A stretch of 64,000 bases of DNA from Larix kaempferi (taxonomy: Eukaryota; Streptophyta; Pinopsida; Pinales; Pinaceae): positions 9,780,001 through 9,844,000 of the forward strand of contig BSBM01000076.1 in the NCBI GenBank assembly GCA_027924585.1. Direction: 5' to 3'. Each line of letters opens with the position of its first letter. The stretch's first letter is position 1. This document shows positions 31,119-40,485 of the stretch, in pieces. A program made the position numbers and the translations under genes. The notes beneath the pieces were generated by a model. That model made no database searches. It saw nothing but the letters and a program-made list of their open reading frames with translations, and was not told the origin of the DNA.

Positions 31119-34100
31119 TCATTCATCGCGGGTGAGATCGGGACGGAAGCGTTGGGTTTGGAGATATAAGAGAATATCCCCATACCACGGATCAGACGTG
31201 CTAATGAGGAACAATGATTCGTCGGGAAGAGAATCAATGGGCTCGGATTGCTCAGTAGCGCGGGGCAGGTGACAAATTAACTCAGCAAAGACCAGAGATT
31301 TCTTAGACTTGGATTTGACAAATTCCAAGTCAAACTCTTGAAGGATGACAATCCAACGGGAGTACTTGCCCCCAAGCACTTGTCGTGTGAGGATATAGTA
31401 CATTGGATTGAAATCGGCGATGACGGTGGTCCGGCGGAGTAAGATGTAGTGACGGAATCTCTGGACAGCAAATACTGTTGCCAGAGCCAGCTTTTCAACA
31501 TGTGAGTAGCGAGTTTCAGAGTCGAGAAGACTCTTGCTGAGATAGTACACCACATGTTCTATGCCGTTGTGGTCTTCCTGGACTAACACCATACCAATGG
31601 TGGAAATCGAGGCTGCGAGATAAAGAATGTAGTCCTGTGTGTAATTGGGGGGTTGAATCACAGGATCTTTGGTTAAGGCTGCCTTTAAATTGTCAAAGGA
31701 GCGTTGGGCTTCATCATCCCATATGAAGGGAACATTCTTCTTGAGAAGCCGCATGTAGCCTTTTGTTATCTCGGACAGATTGCAGATAAAACGGCGTAGA
31801 AAGTTTGCATGCCCTTGCAAACATTGAAGTTCTTGAATATTGGTAGGTGAAGGCAGGGCTATGATAGCTGCTACCTTTGCGGGATCTAGACGTATCCCGT
31901 CTTTGGAGACTATGAAGCCCAACAGTTTTCCGGCTTCTACACAAAAGACGCACTTATGCGGGTTCAAACGTATATTGTAGCACCGGCACCTTTCGAAAAT
32001 GGCACTCAAGTGATCTGGATGTTCTTCCCGAGTTCGAGAATGAGCGGGAAGGTCATCAAGATATGGCTCTACGATATGTTTGATGTCATGAAATGCGTAG
32101 GACATCGCCCGTTGGAAAGTTGCCCCGGCATTTTTGAGGCCAAAAGGTAACTTCCGATATGCAAAGATCCCCCAAGGGCAGATAAAGGCCATTTTGTGCT
32201 GGTCGGCTGGGAGGATATCGATCTGATTATAGCCAGAGAAGCCATCCATAAATGAAAAGATAACACTTCCGGCGCAGTTATCGATGATCTGGTCAATAAA
32301 CGGAGTTGGGTAGTTGTCCTTGGGACAAGCCTTGTTCAAATCACGGTAATCAACACAGACTCTGATCGTTCCCTGTTTCTTGGCTACAGGGACGATGTTG
32401 GATACCCATTCTGTCAATGGGACAGGATAGATAAACCCAGCACGCAAAAGTTTTTCAACTTCTGCTTTAATGGCGGCTGCCTTACGAGGATGAACGGGTC
32501 GAAGCTTTTGCCGAACAGGTCGGGCGCCAGGGAAAGTTGGAATTTCGTGGACCACAATCGACGGGTAGATTCCTGGCATCTCTTCATAACTCCAAGCGAA
32601 AACATCGCGGAAAGTTTTAAAGTAGGCATTATAGAACTCCGTTTCGAGGGGAGTACATGTTTTTCCGATGTGTACGTTTTCCACGATACCAGGCTTCACT
32701 GAAATATCGATGGGAGTGGTTGCCATAAGATTGGCCAAGTTTCCTTCTGAAAATACTTCGTCGAGGGAAGTGGGGAACCTGGTTTGCACCATCCCAAGTG
32801 AAGGACTGGATTTGGTATCAGGCTCAATTGACTGAATGGTGGGGAATGAAGATCGATGATGAAAATCTCCCCAAGGTGGCTCATCACCACACATAACCTC
32901 TATGATTGATTCGTCAGTGGGAAAAATCAAGTTGAGAGGATCAAAAAATGGTGGGTGAGTTTCAGTCGAGAGCTGTGCCACTGTGTGATCAGTAGAACAG
33001 TCGACCCAATCTGTGGCTGATTGGATCGCGTCATATGCTGCAAGGTTTCTGTTCAAAGGCATGGAATTGCCATAGCCTTGGATCTGAATAGGACTCGGGA
33101 TCACCCATGAATCATCAGAAGGGGTGACGTGCGATGAAATCATGTTGACTGGTTGAAGATGGGTTCCCAGCTCTGGAAAAACTCCAATGAGGGATGAATC
33201 CTTCATGAGACCAACACCTATGTCTTGGAACCGGTACCGAGGTTGATCCAATAACGGGATGGTGTTGGTGGAGCTCGGATGGGAGTCTAGGATACAGTAA
33301 TCCAATTGATCAATAGTGACAATTTTCCCTTCATGATGAAATTGTACAATCCGGAAGACTGTAGATGCTATGGCATTCATGGCATAAAACCAGTTCCGAC
33401 CAAGTAGGAGGTTGTAATCCAAAGGTGCATCTACGACTTCGATGTGTACGGATACTGTTTTGCCCCCCAGTTCAACACCGATTGAGGGGATGAGTCCATA
33501 TGGTTGAAAACCATGTCCATCAAACGCCCTAAGAGTGGTGGGAGAAGTTGTGACCTCAGGTGAGCCAAGGGCTCTCCAGCAGTTCAAAGACATAATCGAT
33601 GTGGAAGCACCCTCATCTAACACAGTGCGGTGGATAACATTTCCACGGATTTTCGTATGCACCTGGAAGGCTAACTGGTGAGAAAGCCTAGGTTTAGCGT
33701 GCTCCAAGTTAAACATGATGGAGTTTGAAGTATCCGGGTCCAATGCCCCTAGTGCTGAAAGTAGGGTTCTACGCTGCGTGGGGCAGTGTTGGAGAACCTC
33801 GAGAGTTGACATAGCGCAAGGTGCTTGAGCCAAATCTTCAACAATGTTGTAGTTTTGGGCAGCTCGCGCATTAGGATTGAATGTCGCCTTTCGTATGGTG
33901 CCCTTGGGTGGGCGTAGCACTGTATCCATAAGTGGTCTCTCGATATGGAGATGACCATTTGGGGGGGGGATAGGAATCGGATCTTCAACAGGAGACTTGC
34001 CTTTGGCTGTCTCCGATTGTTTGTTTGAACTTGGAGGATTGTCATACGTCTTTGAACGAGTGGTGATATTAATCTCCTCATTACTTGTCATTAGGATTTC

Positions 34101-36941
34101 GCGGTTTGTGGACGTCTCTCCACGGGAAGGATTGGTCGGGTTGCCCCCTTGCGGGGATTCTTGGGCAACCATTTGCTGTTGCTGTTGGGGGAAAGGGTCA
34201 GTTAGCACTGCCGGGCGAGAGGATCCTTTAACGAACTTGTGGACCTCGTCCTTGTAGGGACAGTCACGCGTATAATGATCATCTTGACAAATCAGGCAGG
34301 GAAACTTAGCTTTCCGACGTGCTTTCTGGTCATTCTGGGTAGGTTGTGGCTTGGGGTTCTCCTGCTGGTTCTTCTTGGGTTTGCCACGATTGTTTTTCTT
34401 CTTTCCTCCGGATGGTTGTGAAGTAGATTGGACTGCATTCACTTCGGAGGAGACAGCAGGAGAAGTGGAAGCTTTTGAAGCAGCCTGGGTAAAAGCGGGA
34501 GAAGCAGAAGCTTGTTGTCCCGTCGAGTTGGAAGTAGGCTGAGTCTTGACTGAACCAACAATACCGTCAATGGGTGGTTCAGTGGTAGGCTTTGTAGGAT
34601 CAGTGTGAACGCGGGAAGCATGTGGAAGAAGTTCATGTAAAGTACCGGATTGAGTATATACTAAATCCATGTATTGTGCTGCCGAGATGGCTTGTTCTTC
34701 CGTAACTGGTCCGCGCATAGCAATATCTCTGGCTATGGGAGGCAAAAAGGATTTTCTAAACCAATCAGCAAGTAGCTGATCTGGAATAGGTGCCTTTATT
34801 AGCCTACGGCGTCTTCGCCACTCATGGATGTGATCCGAAATGTGTGTGGAAGTGGTTTGACGCAGTGAAGTTAGCAGTTCTGTTCCAGTCTCATATCGGA
34901 TGGGAAGCTGGAAATGTGTCAGAAACTGCATAGCCAAAGTATTGAAATCACGAAAAGAGTGTTGTGGCAGCTCGATGTACCATTTTGCTGCCGTTCCGGT
35001 AAGCGTACGTTGGAAGAGCCGAAGTCGGATGGAATCATCCATCAAGGAGTTGGATGAACACCAAAGATGGAAGGTCATCACGTGGTTCTTGGGGTCTTCC
35101 CCGGGCTTCGCATCGAACTTGGGAATGTCCGATGGTAGTTTGGCTGGAATAGGTGGCCAATGAGGTTCATGCCATATAGGATCGTTGATAAGCCTCGACA
35201 AATCTGGTAAGTCAAGTGTAGCCAAGAAGGGAAGTTGACGGTTGGTCTGCGGGTATGAGTAATAACCATGTGGTGCAGAGAACCCTGGAGGGCCCTGCAT
35301 AGCATGCTGCTGTGTGTTATACCCATATGTGTTTCCCGCGGGATACTGCTGGAAGTTCTGCGGATAGTAAGCCATCTGGTTAACCGGTTGATTGTAAGCA
35401 GCCGGTTGGTAAGTGTTCTGCTGAGTGGGTATGGTACCCTGAGGTTGTTGATACCCAGGAATGGTTGCTGTTCCTTGTTGGGGAAAAGTTCCTTGGAATT
35501 GTTGTGTTCCAGGGATGTTACCACTATAGTGTGTAAGTGGCAGATTTCCCATAGCAGGGTTGGGGGGTGGCTGCGACGGTGGTGTCCATGGAAGACTCGT
35601 TCCTGCTTGAGGGATGAGTGGAAATTGAAGTGATGGGTTCCATGGAGTTGTAGCAGCTGAAGGGTAGGGGAAGCCAGAATTCAAGTTGGGGGAAATCTGA
35701 GATTGCCCCCCAGCTTGGTTCCAGTTTCCAAAAAGTGAGTACCCCCCACTCTGTGGGATTTGATGATCCCAAGAAGGAAGCATGCCTGACAGGGGTTGTT
35801 GAGAGTGAGGCCCGGTTGGAACACCGGAATAAGGTTGCCCACTGCCAGGTGGATTGTACATACCAAACTGAGTAGACGCTGCTGGTTGGGAAGCTTGTTG
35901 GATCGAGCCAATAGGTTGTCCGCCAGCAATTAGGTTGGATGGCCCTATATGAGGAGGCTGTATACTGGGAACTGGGTTCCCAGCAAAAGGTTGTCCTCCG
36001 ACTAGTTGGGTTGATGGCCCACCAGTTGGAGGTTGTTGACTAACGATGGGGTTCCCAACAAAAGGCTGTCCCCCAGCTGGTTGGGTTGATGGCCCACCAG
36101 GGAGGGTTTGCATGTGGGAGTTAGGGGCCATTGCAGTCGGTTGTCCACCTCCTGAAATAGTATAAATGGTGGCTGAAGGTGATCCTCCGGTTGAAACGGA
36201 AGATCCAGCAGTATGACTAGGTGTTCTTCCGCCGCTAGCCAAATATGATAGCGTGGATTGGCCAACGGCGCCAAAAGTACCAATTTGCGTAGGAGGTCGT
36301 CCATATTGGACAGGTGAGGACGGAGAAAAAACTGGGTTATCCCTCATAGAATGTGCACCAAACATTGGTGATGACAGCAAATGTGGGGAATTTAGCCCAG
36401 GGGTATCGGCGTCGTCCATAACGTGTTCAATAATAAGAGGACCAACGAGTACTGGGTCCGAGTTCACATCCTGAAAGAGATTTTGGGGATCCGGTAGGAA
36501 CCTAGGTGTAGTAAAGTCCGAAGGTCCTGAGCCGTCTGCAAAGGAATGATGAAATTCTGTGCTAGACGGGACGTTAGGATCCCTATAGTCAGAAGGTCGA
36601 GAAACGGGGGGGTATCTAGACGCTGTCGAAAGCATTTGCTCTGTGTTGCGTCTAAATTGTGCCGATGCTAACGGAGAGTTCGCTAGGCTAACCATACTAG
36701 ACTGGATGGAAGCCATGATTTCGTGTCCCGGTGGGATGTTGGGTAAATGTAAAGTGCGAGGTACGTTGCTAGAAGAACTTGTCTCCTGAGGATGAACACT
36801 GGGTGACGTAGTAATAACAGGCGGAAGTTCCGTCTGGGAAGTAATGAAGCCATAATCAGGTTCAAAAGGTGTGTCAGGTAGATGAGTATCTTCAACGATC
36901 TCAACGTATCCGCCTGGGACTGAAATTAAGCCGGGTATGTC
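31119..36941 (-). CDS. Gag-protease-RT-RNase H of element T
   Basis: An open frame of 1940 codons (first Met at 36716 gives 1865 residues). Residues 1-500 from that Met are Gly/Pro/Gln-rich with repeats of the GGPSTQ(P/L)(A/V)GGQPF(V/A)GNP type. The capsid domain is at about 520-675 (LTGTAAKWYIELPQHSF), and a zinc knuckle CLICQDDHYTRDC at about 804 (C-x2-C-x3-H-x4-C, one short of canonical). Protease has LDEGASTSIMS (about 1031). RT spans about 1395-1700 with CVDYRDLNKACPKDN, FMDGFSGYNQI and the YLDD site (about 32057). RNase H follows with LYLAAS, where the first Asp is lost. The frame extends upstream past 36941 only by crossing a TAG. Confidence 0.93.
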   Translation of the reverse strand, partial: DIPGLISVPGGYVEIVEDTHLPDTPFEPDYGFITSQTELPPVITTSPSVHPQETSSSSNVPRTLHLPNIPPGHEIMASIQSSMVSLANSPLASAQFRRNTEQMLSTASRYPPVSRPSDYRDPNVPSSTEFHHSFADGSGPSDFTTPRFLPDPQNLFQDVNSDPVLVGPLIIEHVMDDADTPGLNSPHLLSSPMFGAHSMRDNPVFSPSSPVQYGRPPTQIGTFGAVGQSTLSYLASGGRTPSHTAGSSVSTGGSPSATIYTISGGGQPTAMAPNSHMQTLPGGPSTQPAGGQPFVGNPIVSQQPPTGGPSTQLVGGQPFAGNPVPSIQPPHIGPSNLIAGGQPIGSIQQASQPAASTQFGMYNPPGSGQPYSGVPTGPHSQQPLSGMLPSWDHQIPQSGGYSLFGNWNQAGGQSQISPNLNSGFPYPSAATTPWNPSLQFPLIPQAGTSLPWTPPSQPPPNPAMGNLPLTHYSGNIPGTQQFQGTFPQQGTATIPGYQQPQGTIPTQQNTYQPAAYNQPVNQMAYYPQNFQQYPAGNTYGYNTQQHAMQGPPGFSAPHGYYSYPQTNRQLPFLATLDLPDLSRLINDPIWHEPHWPPIPAKLPSDIPKFDAKPGEDPKNHVMTFHLWCSSNSLMDDSIRLRLFQRTLTGTAAKWYIELPQHSFRDFNTLAMQFLTHFQLPIRYETGTELLTSLRQTTSTHISDHIHEWRRRRRLIKAPIPDQLLADWFRKSFLPPIARDIAMRGPVTEEQAISAAQYMDLVYTQSGTLHELLPHASRVHTDPTKPTTEPPIDGIVGSVKTQPTSNSTGQQASASPAFTQAASKASTSPAVSSEVNAVQSTSQPSGGKKKNNRGKPKKNQQENPKPQPTQNDQKARRKAKFPCLICQDDHYTRDCPYKDEVHKFVKGSSRPAVLTDPFPQQQQQMVAQESPQGGNPTNPSRGETSTNREILMTSNEEINITTRSKTYDNPPSSNKQSETAKGKSPVEDPIPIPPPNGHLHIERPLMDTVLRPPKGTIRKATFNPNARAAQNYNIVEDLAQAPCAMSTLEVLQHCPTQRRTLLSALGALDPDTSNSIMFNLEHAKPRLSHQLAFQVHTKIRGNVIHRTVLDEGASTSIMSLNCWRALGSPEVTTSPTTLRAFDGHGFQPYGLIPSIGVELGGKTVSVHIEVVDAPLDYNLLLGRNWFYAMNAIASTVFRIVQFHHEGKIVTIDQLDYCILDSHPSSTNTIPLLDQPRYRFQDIGVGLMKDSSLIGVFPELGTHLQPVNMISSHVTPSDDSWVIPSPIQIQGYGNSMPLNRNLAAYDAIQSATDWVDCSTDHTVAQLSTETHPPFFDPLNLIFPTDESIIEVMCGDEPPWGDFHHRSSFPTIQSIEPDTKSSPSLGMVQTRFPTSLDEVFSEGNLANLMATTPIDISVKPGIVENVHIGKTCTPLETEFYNAYFKTFRDVFAWSYEEMPGIYPSIVVHEIPTFPGARPVRQKLRPVHPRKAAAIKAEVEKLLRAGFIYPVPLTEWVSNIVPVAKKQGTIRVCVDYRDLNKACPKDNYPTPFIDQIIDNCAGSVIFSFMDGFSGYNQIDILPADQHKMAFICPWGIFAYRKLPFGLKNAGATFQRAMSYAFHDIKHIVEPYLDDLPAHSRTREEHPDHLSAIFERCRCYNIRLNPHKCVFCVEAGKLLGFIVSKDGIRLDPAKVAAIIALPSPTNIQELQCLQGHANFLRRFICNLSEITKGYMRLLKKNVPFIWDDEAQRSFDNLKAALTKDPVIQPPNYTQDYILYLAASISTIGMVLVQEDHNGIEHVVYYLSKSLLDSETRYSHVEKLALATVFAVQRFRHYILLRRTTVIADFNPMYYILTRQVLGGKYSRWIVILQEFDLEFVKSKSKKSLVFAELICHLPRATEQSEPIDSLPDESLFLISTSDPWYGDILLYLQTQRFRPDLTRDE

Positions 36942-37361
36942 CTAGTCGGACCCTTCTGTGGTGCCAATAGATCCGTCTATATTATCGTGAAAAGTGTCTG
37001 ATGGACGGGAAGTGTTGGCATCCGGTAGAAGGATGACCTCTGGTCTAGTATTGTGGGTTGTGCTAGGTTCAGCTGCTGTAACTGTGTCCACTGTAACAGA
37101 TAAATCTGGAATGATAGTAGAAGTCTCAGACATGCTAGTGGTTGCAGAAGCTGAAATAGATTCTGAGACTGTGCTGTGTGTGGCAGTTACGGGTGTAACT
37201 GAAGATGTTGTACGTATCGGCGGTGGAATGTTGCCTCGACCAGCACCGCGGCCAGGAGGAGCAGGGATGCGTGATGCAGCCGGACCAGAAGTCCATGGCG
37301 GTGGTGGTGGTGGAGGGCTTAGGCCCTGTTGTCTTCGTGATCTTCGTGGTTGATCTGACAT
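36942..37361 (-). CDS. N-terminal segment of the T polyprotein, cut by TAG
   Basis: 139 codons starting MSDQPRRSRRQQGLSPPPPP, in exactly the same frame as the gag ORF and separated from it by a single TAG (36942-36944). The segment is basic and proline-rich at first, then Ser/Thr-rich. It could be the natural start of gag, with the TAG a recent nonsense mutation, or a short leader ORF joined by readthrough. The frame match over 2081 codons favours one original protein. Confidence 0.75.
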   Translation of the reverse strand: MSDQPRRSRRQQGLSPPPPPPPWTSGPAASRIPAPPGRGAGRGNIPPPIRTTSSVTPVTATHSTVSESISASATTSMSETSTIIPDLSVTVDTVTAAEPSTTHNTRPEVILLPDANTSRPSDTFHDNIDGSIGTTEGSD

Positions 37362-39148
37362 GATGACAGGAAAATGAAAATCGGGGGCAGTACCGTAAAC
37401 AAAGAACTCAAAAACTCTAATGCAGTCGAGTGTGCAAAAGAGGAGCTAGAAAAAGCAAGGCTCACAGGCCAAAAAAGCAAGCTCTAAAATCTATACTGAG
37501 ACCGGTGTCTCAATAAGCGAGCTGATCAACAAAAAATGGCCAGAATGCCAACAAGCAGTCCCTACAAATAAAAATGACCCTCTACAAAGATGAGATAGCA
37601 AGCAAAACTCCTAACTAAGAGCTGGAGACCTCAACAGGCTGTATCCTTCGCAAGGTGATGAAATCCAAGTCGAACAATACAACATGAGAGACCGATATAA
37701 GAAGGATATCCCTCTACCGAAAGGGATCCTGGGTAAAAGAGCCCTAGTAGAATAGATACTAAGCCACCTCGTTCATGACACGTCGGAAAAGGTTTTGGGC
37801 ACTTCAGCCTTCCGAAGAAGACAGCGATCGATGTTGCCTTAGGGCTAAGTGGAGTGCGGTATTCCACAGAGTCCGTCCGGTTCTCAATCTCGCGGCCGTT
37901 TAACCCCTGAAAGTTGGAAACAGTCAGGAGGCCCCTCCACAAACTAGCTGTGACCGTGTCAATAAGTACTAGAGGATTTTAGTTCCCTAAAGACAACGAC
38001 TATGTCTCAGATGAAAATAACAAGGGGGAATTATTTTGATGCCTATCCCCGGTGTCCTACCTAACTACCAAATTCTTTTGATTTCCTCAAGTGAGGTTAA
38101 AGTTGGTTTAATTAGGGTGATTAATTTTAGTGGCTGTCTTTACTCAGTCGGGTAGTGGACGTGAGACTTGATGGTGTTATGACGACTCAAACCATGCAAA
38201 TGAGAATGAATCATAAACAAGCCTTTGTCTTCGATGAAATCTAGCTAAGGTAAAGATAGAGGTTCTTCGATCAAATATGCATAACAATTTTCACAAGCAA
38301 TCAAAGTAAAAGATTTTTCTTTTCTTTTCGATTTATAAACAAAGCCAAACTGAAGTAAACACTCCTTTCAATGCACTGATTTTACAATCTACAATGCTTC
38401 TATAATGAGAATTTCTATGGCAAAATTAATGGTCCATTTCCCTATGCAAAATACCACTAGACTTTTTCAATTTAAACAACAAAATTTGCTCTCAACCAAT
38501 GATCTTTTTAATTTACTGAAAATGATAATGACAGTATGACTATAAAACTACAGTGTTCAGTGACAGAAGACAGTGGTGTTGAGTTGGTTGTGGGGAAAAA
38601 TTCAAGTCAATGCAATCAAATTGAAAAATGACCAATATGTCAAAAGTGCCACCTAATTCAATCAATCAATCAAGCTCACAAAGTAAGTAATAAGCAGACC
38701 ATACAAACTGGAAATTGACCAGAATGCTAACAGGCAACAGTGAAGACTACTTGAGGCAGAGAGAAACTCAGGAAACCAAGCAAAAAATAAAAAAAATTTA
38801 AACACTTGCAGACACTACCGCGGGCTATAGTCTGGCTGAAACGCGGCACTGTGGAAGTACCGCTCTGGTACTAAGTCCTGGGACGCGGTACTACCGCGCT
38901 GGAATCAGCTATGAGGGTGCGGTACTGTGACAAGGGAAAGAAAAAGCGCCACTTGAGAAGAAAAGATAAAAATTTCAGGGTTGTTGCTAACCCAGGGGAC
39001 TCAGTAATTAAACAGGGAGATAAATACTGCGAGGAGGGGTGAATAAGGGTCAAAAAGGACCAAGATTCAAACTGGTTTGAAGTGCAACAAAAACTCACAA
39101 TTCAAAGATAAATGACTGTGAATTGAATCAATCAAGCAGTAATCAAAA
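37362..39148 (-). other. 5' leader of element T
   Basis: About 1.8 kb between PBS and gag, without a recognisable gene. The part next to the PBS (38815-38930) holds five copies of the CG-rich ACCGCG / GCGGYACTGT motif in both orientations. The remainder is A/T-rich and unremarkable. Confidence 0.6.
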
Positions 39149-39163
39149 CCAGCGGAGTCGCCA
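39149..39163 (-). other. Primer binding site of element T (tRNA-Arg type)
   Basis: On the minus strand the LTR end ACATAACA is followed by AGAA and TGGCGACTCCGCTGG. These 15 bases are complementary to the 3' end of plant tRNA-Arg(ACG) (…CCAGCGGAGTCG plus CCA), as I recall that tRNA. Tat/Ogre elements are known to use tRNA-Arg. Confidence 0.85.
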
Positions 39164-39167
39164 TTCT

Positions 39168-39892
39168 TGTTATGTGGAATTCTGCCCTACGGATAAGTCA
39201 AAATTCCCTTAGACTAAAGCAGACTTTAACTAACTCTAGGCTAAGAACAAAACAAAACAAATGCTACCTTGAATCCCTAGATCTAACAAACATCTCAGGA
39301 TTAAAATGCTGAAGAGAATGGAAGGAGTTTAACTGACCTTATATCCAAACACTCGTTTTTGGTATTTGCTCCAAGCTTCAAGCCCTCACAAGTGAACCTG
39401 TCAAAATGGAACCAAAAATACAAGTATGCACTATTCTCTAGCAACCTGAAACATGAGTTAGGATCTAAATCTATGAAAGATACAAATCATATCATTAAAA
39501 CAAGATTAACACAAATGATTTGGGAAAACAAGACAAGTTATTCCATTACAACTTGAAGAATGCTTACAAAAGGTGCTTGATGTCCAAGCCAATCCTCCAA
39601 CTCCAAGTGTCTTCTCCTCTAGCTATCTCCACAATGCTGCAAGACCATAAGTTTGGTGCACTCAAGAGTCCTCCTCTTTTCCAATGGCATACCTCTCTTT
39701 TATAGTGAATGGTGAGGTTAACCAACAAGAGAGATGGGTGGATCTAAGGAGAGATAAGTGGATCAGGGTTTCTAATCGAAGGAGATGAGGTGAGATCGAA
39801 TCAAGGAACCCAATCTTCCATTATCTTCGAAAATCCAAAATCCCATGAGCCAAGGGAAAAAAGCTATTAAAAGAGTACCGCGCTTTGCAAAA
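39168..39892 (-). mobile_element. 5' LTR of element T (outer part missing)
   Basis: Identical by eye to bases 24570-25294 of the 3' LTR (725 bp, no indel). Then similarity stops: 197 bp of U3 are missing. At the break the flank reads AAAAGCTATTTCC, sharing the 10-mer AAAAGCTATT with an internal LTR site 40 bp away, so a microhomology-mediated truncation is possible. TATA (TATAAAA, minus strand) is at 39698-39704. Confidence 0.9.
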
Positions 39893-40468
39893 GCTATTTC
39901 CAGATAAATTAACATGAAAAATTCATGTGCTAACCATCTTAGAAGCAACAATTCAAGCTTACAACACTCACATTAAACTCAGAAACAGATTCATAAATCA
40001 TGAATAATATGAAAGAGATGAAATAACAGTAGAAAATACTAACTATACACATCAAAGTTTTGAATCCATAAAACTTCAAGATCGGGAAAATGATAATCTT
40101 CTTTATGCATTGATCGGACTTCCAAATATTAGAATTAATACTTCTTACAAAAGAGAGTCGACCCTTTGGCTAATGCCTATTCTACTATATATAGCCTTCA
40201 CGGGATTTACAACATAAGTTGTTACAAAGAGTTTGTTATAACCCAACGGCTTTAAGAAATTATGTTTGTACTCTTCAATAGAGACTGTTACAATAAACAG
40301 TCATACAAACTACTATTGGCTAATCTATGACTGTGACCCGGGATTGGTTTGTTGGTAAAGTGGTACGTCCGGCTAGACAAAACTCCCGCTAATCTGAGCC
40401 AGACCCATATTAGCAGTCCTCCTTATTTTCGGAGATGTTATGAGCTTGACAATCCCTCGAACAATTTG
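39893..40468 (+). mobile_element. LTR-like remnant with PBS-like end
   Basis: The segment has a TATATATAG box at about 40188 and ends CCTCGAACA followed by ATTTGGCGCCATGAAG (about 40471-40485). TTTGGCGCC is the start of the tRNA-Asp-type PBS used by many plant gypsy elements, though the rest does not match. I interpret it as the right part of a plus-strand LTR cut on the left by T. No partner LTR is seen. Confidence 0.4.
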
Positions 40469-40485
40469 GCGCCATGAAGATGCTG

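Larger units (their letters stand above)
24570..39892 (-). mobile_element. Tat-type Ty3/gypsy element T
   Basis: A 15.3-kb minus-strand element: 5' LTR (39168-39892, truncated), PBS, leader, gag-pro-RT-RNase H-IN, a separate archaeal-type RNase H, an antisense PMD gene, a long structured 3' region, a PPT and a 3' LTR (24570-25491). The archaeal-type RNase H, the tRNA-Arg PBS and the extra ORF place it in the Tat group (Ogre/Retand relatives). The LTRs look identical over 725 shared bases, so it inserted recently. Because the 5' LTR lost its outer part, no target duplication can be checked. Confidence 0.92.

Noticed and set aside
36253-37353. Plus-strand open frames opposite the T gag N-terminus
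   Set aside because: Low-complexity shadows of the Pro/Gly/Ser-rich coding sequence on the minus strand.
40350-40460. Possible tRNA-derived SINE
   Set aside because: A GG(T/A)AAAGTGGTA phrase hints at an A box, but no B box at proper spacing and no target duplication.
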